A DNA stretch of 64,000 nt, taken from NCBI GenBank assembly GCA_038373885.1, contig JAWZYV010019936.1:701366-765365 (forward strand), written 5' to 3'. The position numbers were made by a program, and so were the translations under genes. The stretch's first letter is position 1, and each line of letters opens with the position of its first letter. The stretch is from Cheiracanthium punctorium. Taxonomy: Eukaryota; Arthropoda; Arachnida; Araneae; Cheiracanthiidae. Under the pieces are notes generated by a model that was not told the origin of the DNA, made no database searches, and was given only the letters and a program-made list of their open reading frames with translations. Of the stretch, positions 11,075 to 22,986 are shown in pieces.

Positions 11075-11345
11075 CATCATGGCACAGTGGTTATGCCACT
11101 GGAAATGGTAGACGGGCGAAGTGTGAAATTCCAGAGTTCGAGTCCGTCGACTTAACCGTTCGGAGTTTTCCGTGGTTTCCTCCAAAACTTAGCGTAAATA
11201 CGGGTTAGGGCCCCTTAGAAAGACCCACACGGAGGGCATTCCCCTTGTGTTGTCCTACTGACGAGGATTTATAAGCGGATTTCGTGCCAAGCACACAAAT
11301 CCCATATACGTGTTCACAATCAGAACAACAACAACAACAAACAAA
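11075..11345 (+). mobile_element. tRNA-derived SINE
   Basis: The 5' head has RNA polymerase III boxes: an A box tggcacagtgg (11080-11090, fits TRGCNNAGTGG) and a B box gttcgagtc (11136-11144, fits GWTCRANNC) at tRNA-like spacing. This is followed by a body with ccgtggtttcctccaaaac and cgtaaatacgggttag, and a tail of (AAC)n at about 11325-11345. Together these show a SINE copied by a partner LINE. It is not a functional tRNA gene because the anticodon and acceptor stems are not preserved. A related 3' module appears in minus orientation at 36065 and 42817. Confidence 0.88.
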
Positions 11346-12467
11346 AAACCAGATTTCAATACTTAAATTTCGGTCAAATTAGCAAATAAAATGTAGCTAT
11401 CGAGGCATTCCCTCAATCATAACAACCATGATCTGTGTCTTGAAGAATCCTACGCTTCTCCCTTTAAAAAATATCTAGTTTTATTAGAAATGAAGCTTTG
11501 AAGACTGTATTTGCAAAACTTCAGAAAATACACGCTTTTTTGGAGAAAAAAATAGTAAAATTCCTAATATCATAAAGATATAAATATCCAATATGACCAC
11601 TACCAGAAACGAAACGATTTTTCTCTATAAGAATCGTGCTTTATAAAACTAATTATGTCTTTACACAACTACATTATATTGATATTTAAAAATTTACTTT
11701 ACTCAAAATTTCTCATGATGTTCGTGAGACGTAACCCAACGTTCAGCATAAATGGTTCTTGAAATTTCTTTTAAACATTTCTTTTCCTTCAAAATATCCA
11801 ATTTAACAGTAAAAATCAATTTCAGGAGCAATTTTCTGGAAGCAATTATGTCAAATTAAGCTATTTCTCTTCTTTGGCATTGAAATAATTTTTCGGTCCA
11901 TAAGGTTTTGAGCCAATATCAAATGTTTTATTTGCATAGATTCGTTTCTCTATAACAAGTGCAGTGATTATTTGACCAAAAAAATGGGAATCGGAACTTA
12001 TTTCATGGACTGAACGGAGAATATAAATGCCTTGAAAAGACTGCTGAATGAAAATAAATTTAATTCAAACTGTCGGTGGAATGCAAATACATTTGAAGTT
12101 TCGTAATTTGCACATTTACTAAACACATGAGGAACATTTCATTATACTTCAGAGAACATCGATAAAATTATTATTTTGTTTTAAGAATAAACATTTTTAG
12201 AAATGAATGTCTATTTAATTAAAAGTGGAGTAGACAAGAATATAATTTTACAAAAAAAAATTTTTCTTTGGAAAATAAATAAATCTCGTTTTAGTTAAAT
12301 CAAACAATGAAATTATTGCAGTCGAGTCCCAATAATTCGCATTAATCCAGACTGAAAATTGAATTATGCAGATTGCATTATAAAAGTGAAGAGAAAAATT
12401 CAGTTTCGCGCAGAGAGATCAAATAGCGAAAAAATAACGAACACAGATTCATAAACATATAAAAACA
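11346..12467. other. AT-rich stretch, nothing recognised
   Basis: No gene or repeat boundary is seen between the SINE tail and the TIR element at 12468. Confidence 0.5.
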
Positions 12468-13216
12468 CACGGTGATCAATTTAAAAGAGTACCCGTTTGA
12501 TTTTCTTATTACCCTTCAATCTGAAGGATGTGGCGAATATTCGAACACTGAATTATAATTGTTTTGTTTAAATGTGGTAGGCAATTTCCAATACTGTTGG
12601 ACTGTTACAACTTTGTGAAGTTAAACAAGTATGGAGACGAACAATTTTACTTACTTCCTGTGATAATTTTATTTCTGAAAAACTTAATTTAATCCAATTT
12701 TTTACATTGTATTTAGTTACAACGTTCTTCACCATTTTCAATGCAAAAAATGGTGATGAATATTATAACTAAAGAACATTACAATTAAATTGTTGAAAAT
12801 GTTCTTCACCATTTTTAATGCAAAAATTAACATTTCGAATCAAGTTTTTTGACACACTTCGTCACATTGTTAGTGTTATCGACGAGATATTTTTCAGTTT
12901 GTTCAGTTCAAGTTGCTTTAATTCATGGATGTTTGCAGGACATATCTTTAAAACCCTATGTTTGAGATAACCCCGCAAAAGAAATCTAACGGGGTGCGGA
13001 ATAATTATGTAAAAAATGATATGGAATGATAATGTAGAAAAATTTAATTAAATTATGTCTTAAAAAATCAGTCTCAGATTAAGTAACGTTGTTTTACCTC
13101 ACAAATAAAGTTGTAACTGTCTAACAGCATTAGAAATTGTTTCCCACACTTAAACAAAGTTCAAACGATCATATATAAGAAAAACCAACTGATTCTCTTT
13201 TAAATTGATCACTCTG
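12468..13216. mobile_element. mariner-type non-autonomous TIR element
   Basis: The left end reads cacggtgatcaatttaaaag and the reverse complement of the right end reads cagagtgatcaatttaaaag; similarity continues for a further ~25 bp (ttttcttat). The right end is followed by TA (13217-13218); the left is preceded by CA, a likely decayed TA. The ~750-bp interior has no transposase frame. It includes two copies of 'gttcttcaccattttcaatgc' (12724-12744, 12801-12821). A related left half lies at 43451-43825. Confidence 0.75.
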
Positions 13217-13460
13217 TATTTTAAATAGCATCGCACGCATTTACTTTTATGTAAGATTTAAAAAAATGAATCTAAAGTATGTTTATTTTCGAGCAGAAAG
13301 CTTAGCACTTCCTTGTATTAAGCGGAGATCGGATTAAGAGGACTAGGATTAGCGGGACTCTACTGTATTTCATAAAGTGGTAACATGCAATTAGGAAACT
13401 GATGGCGCTATAACGTCGCATTGAAGTCGCAATGTCACACGTAAGTCTCAGTGCGACTTC

Positions 13461-13575
13461 ACGGTGACGTCACGTAGTAACATTGCCGCGGAAGGACATT
13501 CAACAGTCAAGATGACCATTTGTAACTCATTCATGACGCCACGTGACAGTTGTGTGATGTCACGGTGACGTAACA
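13461..13575. promoter_or_regulatory. cluster of CRE-like and E-box-like sites
   Basis: A perfect CRE palindrome tgacgtca lies at 13465-13472, followed by ccacgtgac near 13540, and a second cggtgacgt near 13562. Local GC content is well above the surroundings (13390-13590). The motifs are seen; regulatory use is inference, and the patch may simply be part of an old element since 'cacggtgacgt' occurs twice. Confidence 0.3.
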
Positions 13576-13599
13576 TATAGGTCACGGAGCTATTAGGGA

Positions 13600-14405
13600 A
13601 GTTATTGTGGTAAATTAGAAAATTTGGAGGGGGAGAAAAAAATAATTTACAAAAAAACTCCCACTAAAAATATTGACGAATTAACTTTGTTGTATTGTCC
13701 AAGTGAACAAAAAAGAAATCTATAGTTATAATTTGGGCAACAAATTATACGTTGGATTTATATTGTTATATTGCGTTTACGCTAGGGGCTTACGAATAAA
13801 TGTTAAAATGTATTAAGAAAAGTACGTAATACACTAACTTAGCGAAATCACTCGTATGAAATTCTGTAAATTTTTGGGCTTTGAAATTTTTGTTTATAAG
13901 TCATACGCCTCTAAAAATATTTATGAAATATTATAAAATTGTATTTTTCTCTTTTGAGAAAAATTATTTATGATTTAAAATGCAGAATCATGTACGGTAA
14001 AATGGGTATTGATATTAGATTGAGGTTAGACTCTTAATGTTAAAAAATACTTAAAACCGTTACATATGTCTGTGGGTATAAGAGCTCTTAGCAAAAAGAG
14101 GTTTTGAAATTTTATTTCTAATATACCTCTTCACTAAATAATCAGCTGTAATATTATACGTATGTTTTATATTTCTATTAATTTCCGTATACAAGTTACA
14201 TTTATTATTATACTTATTGTTAATTGTAATTCCAAATTTTCTATATCTTATTTTTCTGTCTAATAAACGGTCTAAATGTTCTAAACGGTCTAAACTGTCT
14301 AAATGTTCAGATTGGTAACACCTGCCGTAAGAACGTCTTCTAGAATTAATTAGCTTTACTTTTCTGAAAATTTAGACTCGTTTCACTCATAGGAAGTGCG
14401 CTCTA
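13600..14405. other. AT-rich stretch with short degenerate repeat
   Basis: Around 14263-14310 the words 'taaacggtct' and 'ctaaatgttc' alternate in a small degenerate tandem. Otherwise nothing is recognised. Confidence 0.5.
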
Positions 14406-14756
14406 TACAAGGTGTCCAGAAAATAACACTCTAATTTCAAAATTAATTAAGAATCTCAAAACGAAGATCATTAAAAGAATGCACTAACGGTGTGTTCATT
14501 GTGTTACCTCGTAAAAATTTATACAGAAGTTACGAAATAGTATCTATGATAGATACTAACATGCAGTGTTGTGCACAAACTTCCTTCAAAGGGAGGGGGA
14601 TTATGGAGGCAATCTCAATGTTAAAAGCAATATGTTGTAAATTAAAAATTTGGAGTGACTCCACTCAACTTTCCGAACACTTACGATTAAGATAATTTCC
14701 AAGCATTTAAATAAATTTTAATCCATGAATAATTCAGCAAAAATTCTTACTTTTTT

Positions 14757-15303
14757 CAATTTGAGCTCAATCGAATGTACCGTTTAAACGCTAGCACACT
14801 TTCAAGAATTTCCCCCTACAGGCCATAATGTAAAAGAAATCTTCGTCGTAGCTCTGTAGAAAAACTATAAGTCCCATACACACCAAAATCAATACTGGTC
14901 TTACGATGGTGGTTTATAATATTTATACTCAATTTGAGCTCAATCGAATGTACCGTTTAAACGCTAGCACACTTTCAAAAATTTTCCCCCCCAGGCCATA
15001 ATGTAAAAGAAATCTTTGTCGTAGCCCTGTAGAAAAAATATAAGTCCTATACACACCAAAATCAATACCGGTCTTATGATGATGGTTCATAACACACATA
15101 CCCAATTTGAGCTCAATCGAATGCCCCGTTTAGGAGCTACCGTGTTCACTCACATACACACATACATACACACATGTCGTAAAAATAGCATAAATGAATT
15201 CAAAAGACCTCAAAACGTGTAGATACACCAAAATCTCGAAGTCGAATTTATTCACGATTAGAATACTTTCCTTACATGGTACATGTTCGGAAAGTAAAAA
15301 TGA
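14757..15303 (+). repeat. monomer-built repeat, 173-bp tandem array plus tail (nested in mariner)
   Basis: Three unit starts (caatttgagctcaatcgaat) lie at 14757, 14930 and 15103, giving a strict 173-bp period for two full units; unit 3 is cut short. A (ACAT)n-like stretch (15150-15175) and a conserved tail (15178-15303) ending 'tgttcggaaagtaaa' follow. Each unit contains the core cataatgtaaaagaaatctt followed by gtag..ctgtagaaaaactataagt, the same core as the 177-bp units at 23.4 kb. Confidence 0.85.
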
Positions 15304-15470
15304 ATTTTATGTTTAAAATCCTCGACAAGTTGGGTTGGAACACCAAAAACCCGCTTTGAGTACACCACTGCAAACAGATGGTGATGCATGTCAAAATCGA
15401 TTGACGATAAGCATGCATAAATTCATTTGCTGAAAGCAGTCACAGCACAATGATTTCCAAATGTCCACCC

Positions 15471-15690
15471 TTACATAGAGAGGTAGCGCAAACGAATAAT
15501 GAAATTTGTCATCGGAGTCGCTAATGCTTCAACGGAAATTAATTCACATGGTACACAAATAGACCATTCGAGCTCGTCCAGAAAGATGGGATGGTTCCGA
15601 TAGGCAGTCTCTTTCAAGGTGCTCCTCAGAAAATAGTCATAAGGAATAAAATCGGGAGAATATGGAGGCATGCTATTACAGCGGCATCTG
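15471..15690 (-). pseudogene. mariner-superfamily transposase C-terminal remnant
   Basis: The minus-strand frame starts MPPYSPDFIPYDYFLRSTLK and continues KETAYRNHPIFLDELEWSI, ending at 15471. This matches the end of a DDE/D domain in the mariner superfamily ('PPRSPDLTPLDFFLWG.LK..VY...P...DEL...I'), including the final catalytic Asp in 'SPD' or 'YD' context and a closing 'R.R' segment. Only ~66 residues remain. The upstream coding part is absent because of decay and the nested repeat. Confidence 0.8.
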
Positions 15691-15817
15691 TTGCGGATTT
15701 TGTATACTATTTCGAAACTTCTGTTTAAAATTTTTAGAGCTTACATAATAAGCATACCGTTTGCTAAACCCTTCTATTGATCGTTGTTTGAGATTTTTAA
15801 CTGTGCAGGGCACTCTG

Positions 15818-17219
15818 TACGTTATTTTAATATCACAAACCGTAAAAACATAACCGTAAATAAAACTCTTTTCAAGCGTTTAGTGTTTAAATCTATTAAT
15901 AAGTCTATTTATAGATATAAGTTTGTCTGATACGTACAAAAATTATGAAACATATCACCAAAATTTATTTTTCCAGTTGCGTTGTCTATATGTAGAAAGA
16001 ATCCTTAATTATTAGAGATGGCGTCAATAACATTCACGATAAGAAGTAATAGTTCCTAAATTGTTACTTCCTAATTTTAGCTCTCACTGAACAAATTTAA
16101 AGAATAGATAATAAACGGAAAGACAAAGCTCTTATTTACGAAATATCTGAGACAAATCTCATCTTTTACTTACAGAATATTTTCTACTCCGGGAATATTT
16201 ACAAAAATATCCCCAATATTTTTCTTTTCGCACTGTTATTAAATAACTTTTTGACTTTTCTTACGGGAGTTATTTATTGAGTGAAATGGTTTTAAAGGAG
16301 AGGGAAAAAAAAAACGAAACGAACATTTTCCTAACATTTCATGCTTCTTTATTTTGCAAGCGAAACAAAGAATTAGGAAAAAAAAACTCATTTATTTAGA
16401 AAGCGAAATCCTAACAATCTCTCCGGCTGTTATTTTTGCGCATAAAGTATAAGGTTACTAATTAAGTACCACAATTCATTTTGTTCCTGTTTTGAGAATG
16501 GGAGAATATGCCATTATTATAGAAAGGCTTTTGTTAAATATTGGAGAAATAGAGAGTGGGTGAAAAGGATGTAGACCCTTGTTGTCAGGAAAAGATTAGA
16601 AAAATACATTTACCTGTTTAACTATTAATAGCTTATAAATTTTAACGACATTAACGACAATTTTAACGAGCAAATTCTAATAGATTAGCATATTTGAAGT
16701 TTTTTTATGAATTGAGCAATTTTTTTTTATCCGACAAAATTTTGATTAGCGCTATTTCACCCGAATAATTTTGTTGTTTTAAGAAAATTTTTGTTGAGTC
16801 AACAAAACTATTTCTATAAAATACAGTCAACCAAAATATTGTTGAATCAACAAAACACCTTTTTCAGTGTAGAAGTACTACGTTCATGAAAAATTTTGTA
16901 CCAACAAATGTCTTTTAAAAAATTTGATGCAGTTTTCTCGAACAATTTCATAAAATGAAACTATTTGTTACTATTCACTTATGTAAGATTTACTTTAGGT
17001 TACATTTTCAAATAAAGATACCAATTCAACTAAACTGCGATAAGCTTAGAGAGTAAATATTCTAAAAATGCCGCCCCTGATTGTATGGCGGTATGCGTAT
17101 TATGGGTTCAGGTTTGACAATCGTTTTTCCCTTGAATCAATTTCTCAACGTATCGAAAGGTAAATATATGTGAACACAAAAACTTTTAAATGATGAATAT
17201 GATAAAGCTAATTGTTAGT
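15818..17219. other. AT-rich stretch with two small palindromes
   Basis: No gene is recognised. Two near-identical palindromes are the only structure (see the next entry). Confidence 0.5.
16788..16857. repeat. pair of palindromes GTTGA(G/A)TCAACAAAA
   Basis: tttgttgagtcaacaaa (16790-16806) and ttgttgaatcaacaaaac (16839-16856) are each close to perfect inverted repeats and repeat one another at about 49-bp spacing. They may be termini of a decayed small element. Confidence 0.5.
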
Positions 17220-17330
17220 ACTATAAACCACCTTCATACGACCTCTAGTGATTTAAGTGTGTATAGGACATATAATTTTTCAGGGCAACAAAAAAGAATT
17301 CTTATACATTACGGTCTATAGACTCATGTT
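17220..17330 (-). repeat. single monomer of the monomer-built repeat (minus)
   Basis: The reverse complement aligns with the 173-bp units at 14.8-15.1 kb: ataaaccacc, cttatagt/atata blocks, 'gtgtgtataggac' and 'acattacggtctatag' are recognisable in order. It is an isolated unit. Confidence 0.7.
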
Positions 17331-18057
17331 TGGTAACGATCACGTGTTAGGAAAATCCGGAGGAGTCACTAGAGGGTGGTTTTTTTTTTTTTTTTTTAAA
17401 CGTGTTCTGTCTGAAATATTTTAAGCTATAAATTGTCTTTTCCCTATTTTTTTTATTTATTTTTCTCCATAAAAAATTCTTAGTATGTATATTTTTTTGT
17501 ATTTTTCAATTTACTTTAAAGTGTTATTCTGTAAAAGATATTGCGCAACAATGTGTATTACGAAAAGGTACAATATTTCCAAGCTGAAACTGAGATATCG
17601 GAAACATACTTAAGTACTCCTAAATAAATTATTTATACAATAAGATTTTCTATTAAACACCGCATACCAATATGTTACAATTTTAATAAGTGCATTAAAT
17701 TTACTGTATAGGTCATAAATATTTTGTTTAATCACAATGAGAACGCTGTAACATAAATCATAATTTAGTTCAGCCATAGCGTTAAGAGTTGTTACTTCTA
17801 TATTCCATTTTTAGAGCCCTATAAGTAATATCTGGACTAGAATGCATAAAACATCATTTTAATTTTTTTTAAATCACCATCAAATGTGAAGATTTTGATC
17901 AGTTTTTGAATGCAAATTTTCAAAAATGCTTTAATAGACACAAAACGCTGTTTTTTAGACACTTTTATTTTTATCCCGATTGTATGCTTTGATATGTATG
18001 ATTGACTGATTGTGTGCTTTGCTACTGATTATGAAAAATATGATGTGAAAAAGCATG
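17331..18057. other. AT-rich stretch with poly-T
   Basis: A run of about 17 T lies at 17381-17397. Nothing else is recognised. Confidence 0.5.
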
Positions 18058-19094
18058 ACTTCCTTGCACGTCTATTAGATAAAAAATATTTTCGGCGTAC
18101 TTCATCTAAACTTATTTAGTTTGAAAGAGATATAATACTGCAGTAATAATAAGGTTAGCGATTTATAGCTAAATATTTCGATATCGCCAAGCTGGGTTCA
18201 ATTTGAAAGATTTCCTTCTGGCATTTAATTTGGCGATATTTCACCAAAATCCGACAAGCTTGACATAGTTTGCGAGATTTTGGGGATAGCCAAAGTAGTA
18301 ATTGACCGCAGACTTACAATGAATTGAATGTATCAATACACCTTAATGTAATTAAAGTCATTTGGTTGACATTGTAAATAAATTACCCAGTTGATTACAA
18401 TCAAAAAATATATTGAAAACAGTTAGATATTAAAATAGTTCTAAATACAAAATTTCTAAATTCTACGGGTAAAAGTTTTAGAGTTATGCAAAATACGAAA
18501 TAATTTTTGGACCCAAATTTGACGATATTTCGGCAAAACTCGCCAAGGTCGACGACATATAGCGAGATTTTAGGCATGGACCAAGCAATGACTCACTATC
18601 GCCATATTTACCGATATTTCGCCAAAACTCGCCAAGGACGATGACAAATGGCGATATTTTGGTCATGGACCAAATGACTGACAATAGGCAAATTTGGCGA
18701 TATTTCTCCAAAACTCGCCAAGGTCAACGACAGGCGGCGAGATTTTGGCCATGGACCACACAGTGACTGACTACAGATGTAATATATTGAAGATGTCCAT
18801 AGACATTAATGTATTGAAATTCTTTCGTGTGGTCCTGTAAATATACTCTTCAATAGATTGGAACCACAAATCGAGATGCACAATTAGATGGTACAACAAT
18901 CCTGTACATGAAATTTCAAAATTCTATGACTAATAGTTTTTGATATTTGAGAGTTAAATACAGACAGAAGTACTACACCAAAAGTCGCCAAGCGTGGTGA
19001 CTTTTGGCGTAATTCTTGAAGGAGGCACATGACCGTGGTCGGACCATCACCTAACTATAGGGTAGGACTGTATTGTGCATGAAATGGATGAATG
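18058..19094 (+). repeat. monomer-built repeat, long left-hand copy
   Basis: Begins with the terminus-like acttccttgcacg (18058-18070). It contains three tandem ~88-bp units (centres near 18540, 18630, 18710) built around gcgatatttcgccaaaactc and 'ggcgagattttggccatggacc', then larger units with the family core 'aatgtattgaaattcttt..gtggtcctgtaaat' (18811-18845). It ends with a self-complementary stretch aaaagtcgccaagcgtggtg at 18978 onward and the block 'ggtcggacca..acctaac.atagggtagga'. It is cut at 19094 by a LINE. A close paralogue lies at 50108-51160. Confidence 0.8.
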
Positions 19095-19516
19095 ATAAAA
19101 TTAGTGACTGGCAATCCAGATGGGATCAATCAGAAAGAGGAAGATTTACATACAATTACTTTTAAACATTATCTGAAGATTTATTACTCGAACATAGAAA
19201 TCTCTACTTTACAAATCATGGCCCCTTTCCAGCATGTCTTTATAAATTTAATAAATCACCAACAGAAAACTGTACCTGCAATAATTTTGGAAATTCAGTT
19301 CATTACTTTACAGCATGCCCATTAACCAAGAATTATCATATTAAGAGGTCTCCCTCACAAAATGACGAATCTTCGACAAAATATATATTAAAGAACCACT
19401 ATTTACTTAATAAAATAATTATTGGAATATCAGAAATAGAAAATAACCAAGCTAAATATATTCCCCCAATTTCAATGCGATTAACACATCCGGTAAGTGA
19501 CTCTGATTCAGACTAA
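19088..19516 (+). pseudogene. non-LTR retrotransposon ORF2 C-terminus (5'-truncated LINE)
   Basis: Reading from 19088 in one frame gives DWQSRWDQSERGRFTYNYF, a stop at 19163-19165, then NLYFTNHGPFPACLYKF, ENCTCNNFGNSVHYFTACPL, and an end PVSDSDSD before the stop at 19514-19516. The ordering 'W..RWD.S..GR.T', 'LTNHGPF..YL.RF' and 'C.C....HY...CP' is the standard C-terminal tail after RT/RNase H in Jockey/I/R1-type LINE ORF2 proteins. One internal stop inactivates it. RT and endonuclease domains are missing because the copy is 5'-truncated at about 19095, where similarity to the paralogous repeat at 51.04 kb stops. Confidence 0.85.
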
Positions 19517-19878
19517 GCGATTACATAATATATATATATTTTTTTTCTTTTACTCTAGAGTTTATAATACACTTCAAGATAAAAAATTTAGTTTCGTACT
19601 ACAAAAATTCAGCATCTCCTCAAAATTTTATATTTTTGAATTTATTCTAATATATATGCATATAAATTATTGTAAAAACTAATTCTATTTAATGCATTTT
19701 TTCTTCTATCCTAAATTTATAAGTACTTTATTCCAAACGTAAAGAAATGTTTCATTTTTCTAAACTTCAAATTTATTAATCTATCTAAGTTATCTAAATT
19801 ACTCGTAAAAGAAAAGGTTTTTATCTTTTTAATTTTTCTCTGCTCCAAAATTTATGTGTATATATATATATATATGTA
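19517..19878 (+). mobile_element. LINE 3' UTR and (TA)n tail
   Basis: AT-rich sequence after the ORF2 stop, ending in a (TA)n stretch at about 19857-19875. It is interrupted there by the LTR element starting at 19879. Confidence 0.55.
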
Positions 19879-20364
19879 TGTAATGTATAAAAAGGTAATT
19901 TGGGTTTTACTAGTTTGGGTATTGTTCAAGCGGGTACTTTCACTGTAAGTTTTACTTTCCTGTCATACTTGCCACGCGCGCTCTGGAGCTATGTTTTATT
20001 TATTTTGTTATTTGCCAGACATCAGGCCGTCGATTCTGAGTTCTTTAGATGTACACGTGTCCTCACGCCCTTGTAGGCCCGGATGCGGGTCATGTTGGTA
20101 AATGTGTGTGGTTCGATCAGAGATAAGAGAGAGGAGGAGTTGTGTCTTCGCAGACCACGTGGGGTGGTAAGCGTAAATACTCCCGCACATCGAAAATCGG
20201 GGGACTTCTGCCACTGGAATTGTTTAATGAGTCCACGCTGATTCTTGTACCCGTCTCCCCTCCCCTCCCCTCTTCTCATTCTAAATTGTAACTTAATTGT
20301 AATGTTCAATAAACCATATTACCTGCCTTAACTCTGAAGCTTACTTGAAATATCTGACGCCTCA
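19879..20364 (+). repeat. 5' LTR
   Basis: Starts TGTAATGTATAAAAAGG and ends GACGCCTCA. It contains AATAAA at about 20310. The interior is GC-richer than the flanks (acgcgcgctctgg region, ctcccctcccc tract). Short frames seen antisense in both LTRs are repeat shadows. Confidence 0.93.
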
Positions 20365-22498
20365 AATAGTCGACAGGATGACTGCCTGTGTGCCAATTAA
20401 AATTTTTAAATTGTAAAAAATTAACGCTCAATAGTCGGGAGACGGGGTACACTGCTTACCGGAAGATGCGGAGTACGCCGGAGATGCGGCGTTATGCCGA
20501 CCGCCTGCCGATCAGAGAGATACGTAGAACCAACTTGCCCTTCACCGACTGCAGATATCTGTACTTCTCATTCCCTGCTTTGATTGAACTACTTTCGCCT
20601 GACCTCCCATCGAATCCTCCTATAAAGCCCATCGAAAAATTTGCGCTCCTGAGTTTTCCATAGCGACTAACGACGCTGATGCCGACACGTAAATTAAAGA
20701 AGTGCCTGCCCTCCGTTATCTGATATCATCTTTCTGTACCGTGTTTACCATCCAGAAATCTGTGCCTCCTTATTTATTTTTTTTTTCTTCACACGTCCAC
20801 TGTTATTTTGAAAATCCGATGGAAATCGACGGAGTTTCACTGCCTTCATTGCACCCAAAACAGTCCCCACGAGAAGTGTGTGCAACTGGTAAATTATTTC
20901 CCCCTTTTCTCCATGCCGAATATTTTTGTTTTTGTGCGTATAACTTATGTTGACCGTAACTCCTCCTGCCTGCATTGAACTTGGGAGAGGAGATATTTTT
21001 TGTGTGTGTGTGCGTGTTTTGTTTATCGTTGAGGGATGACGATTTTAATTTGTGGATATCAATTTCTTTCGTAAAAGTCAGCGATTTTTATTTTAGAGTT
21101 GAAGTGAACATTAGAGCATTATATTTAAATGGTTATTAATTGTGTGTGTTATTTTAAAGTGCTATTTTAATGTTGATAAAAAAAGAAAAAAAAAGAAAGA
21201 AAAGAAAAAAAAATGTATTGATATATCTGCGCTTCTTTTGATAAATATAGTATTTTCATTAAGGTAAGTTTACAATTGAATTGTGTTATTAAATATTTTA
21301 TTTCAATTGAAGTTTTATACTGGTCTTACTTTTATTAAATTAATGCTTAAATTACTACTACATTACCTATATTTCCTGAAGATTTGAAATTTGAATTTTT
21401 GTTATTTGCATACTATGACGTAGTTTAGATTCATTCGATTATTTACCTGAAATGACTTACCGATTGGGACTCTCAACTTGACACAAATTCTAATTTACTT
21501 GAGATTATGTCATTTTATTCACTAAAAAGTCACTTGAAAATTTATGACAAATTCATGCACCCGGGTACGATAACTTAAATGAAAACAACAAATACTTATT
21601 GTGTCAATGTAAATAAAAAAAATTCTTGCATTATATTAGGTTTGCTTAAATGTAGATGTTTTATTTTGAATATTTACTGTGTAAAATTTTTGTGTTCCAA
21701 AATGATCGTATATTATTTCCTTTATTAAATAATGATGCCAACTATTTTTTTTTCATGTAATAAAATTTAAATTTGCCTAGACGGTTAACTAGTAATAACC
21801 AAATAAGAAAAGTACAACAAGACATTGCTAGAAATAAAAAAATGTCAGGTCAAATAAATGCAGTACCTCATGCAGGCTATCATTTATTGTATTACCTTGA
21901 AAAATTCTTCTAGCAAGCGTTCCTGTTAATACTGCTGTTTCACAGCTATGGTTTTCGAAATTTTCTACACACTACGCACATTTTTACATTTTTTTTTTAC
22001 ATTGCCTTTACATTAAATAAATTTACTCCATTTTGCCAACTATTTTGCCAAGTTATTTTCATTCCATTCACTTTATGCCATGCAAGCCAAAGCCATAAGT
22101 ATTTGCCAAAGAAAATGAATGTCAGCCATGTTTATTCCATTTTGTTGAATTATATTACTATATTGTTGTACAGTATTATTGTATCCCACCTAGGTTGTAA
22201 ATATTTTACTTGTGATATTTTGAAAAAATTTATGCGCACTCATTGTTTTATTTTTATTGTAAGATTTTCGTACTATTGCATCATTATGTTTTGTCAATTT
22301 TTAGAAACTGCATCCTACCTCTCAAGTGTTGTACAGCATAACTCCAGAATTCTAGTCCCAAAATTTAAGGTGTCTAAACTTGAAAATTAGATTAGTTCGC
22401 AGTTTTAAGATTAGGTTGCAAGGACGTCTGACTCGCAAGTGAGAGACTGGCCACCTCAATGATATTGATCGTCAGACTTCTTTTGCCGGGGGGGATAT
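20365..22498 (+). other. LTR element interior, no recognised gene
   Basis: The 5' third (20365-20990) is less AT-rich and contains a 91-codon frame at 20388-20663 with no recognised domain; it could be a decayed leader or gag. From 21000 on, the DNA is AT-rich with an A/G-rich low-complexity patch (21177-21215). No pol motifs such as a YXDD box were found in any frame. Confidence 0.6.
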
Positions 22499-22986
22499 TG
22501 TAATGTATAAAAAGGTAATTTGGGTTTTACTAGTTTGGGTATTGTTCAAGCGGGTACTTTCACTGTAAGTTTTACTTTCCTGTCATACATGCCACGCGCG
22601 CTCTGGAGCTATGTTTTATTTATTTTGTTATTTGCCAGACATCAGGCCGTCGATTCTGAGTTCTTTAGATGTACACGTGTCCTCACGCCCTTGTAGGCCC
22701 GGATGCGGGTCATGTTGGTAAATGTGTGTGGTTCGATCAGAGATAAGAGAGAGGAGGAGTTGTGTCTTCGTAGACCACGTGGTGTGGTAAGCGTAAATAC
22801 TCACGCACATCGAAAATCGGGGGACTTCTGCCACTGGAATTGTTTAATGAGTCACGCTGATTCTTGTACCCGTCTCCCCTCCCCTCCCCTCCCCTCTTCT
22901 CATTCTAAATTGTAACTTAATTGTAATGTTCAATAAACCATATTACCTGCCTTAACTCTGAAGCTTACTTGAAATATCTGACGTCT

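Larger units (their letters stand above)
14408..15817 (-). mobile_element. Tc1/mariner-superfamily element with TA target duplication
   Basis: Flanked by TA on both sides (14406-14407 and 15818-15819). The ends are inverted: left caaggtgtccagaaaataac, right reverse complement cagagtgccctgcacagtta. The inverted similarity extends about 150 bp inward (shared 'aatctcaaa', 'cgaagatca' and 'acagaagttacgaaatagta'-like blocks). Transposase C-terminal coding is on the minus strand at 15471-15690. The element is interrupted by a 547-bp block of the monomer-built repeat (14757-15303), so about 860 bp of mariner sequence remains. Confidence 0.85.

Noticed and set aside
11075..11150. functional tRNA gene
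   Set aside because: A and B boxes are present, but the rest of the cloverleaf is not preserved and a SINE body and (AAC)n tail follow.
14757..15180. CRISPR-like array
   Set aside because: The 173-bp repeats are contiguous tandem units without unique spacers, in a eukaryotic genome.
20008..20309. antisense frames in the 5' LTR (repeated at 22628-22915)
   Set aside because: Paired shadows of the two LTRs, with no recognisable protein.
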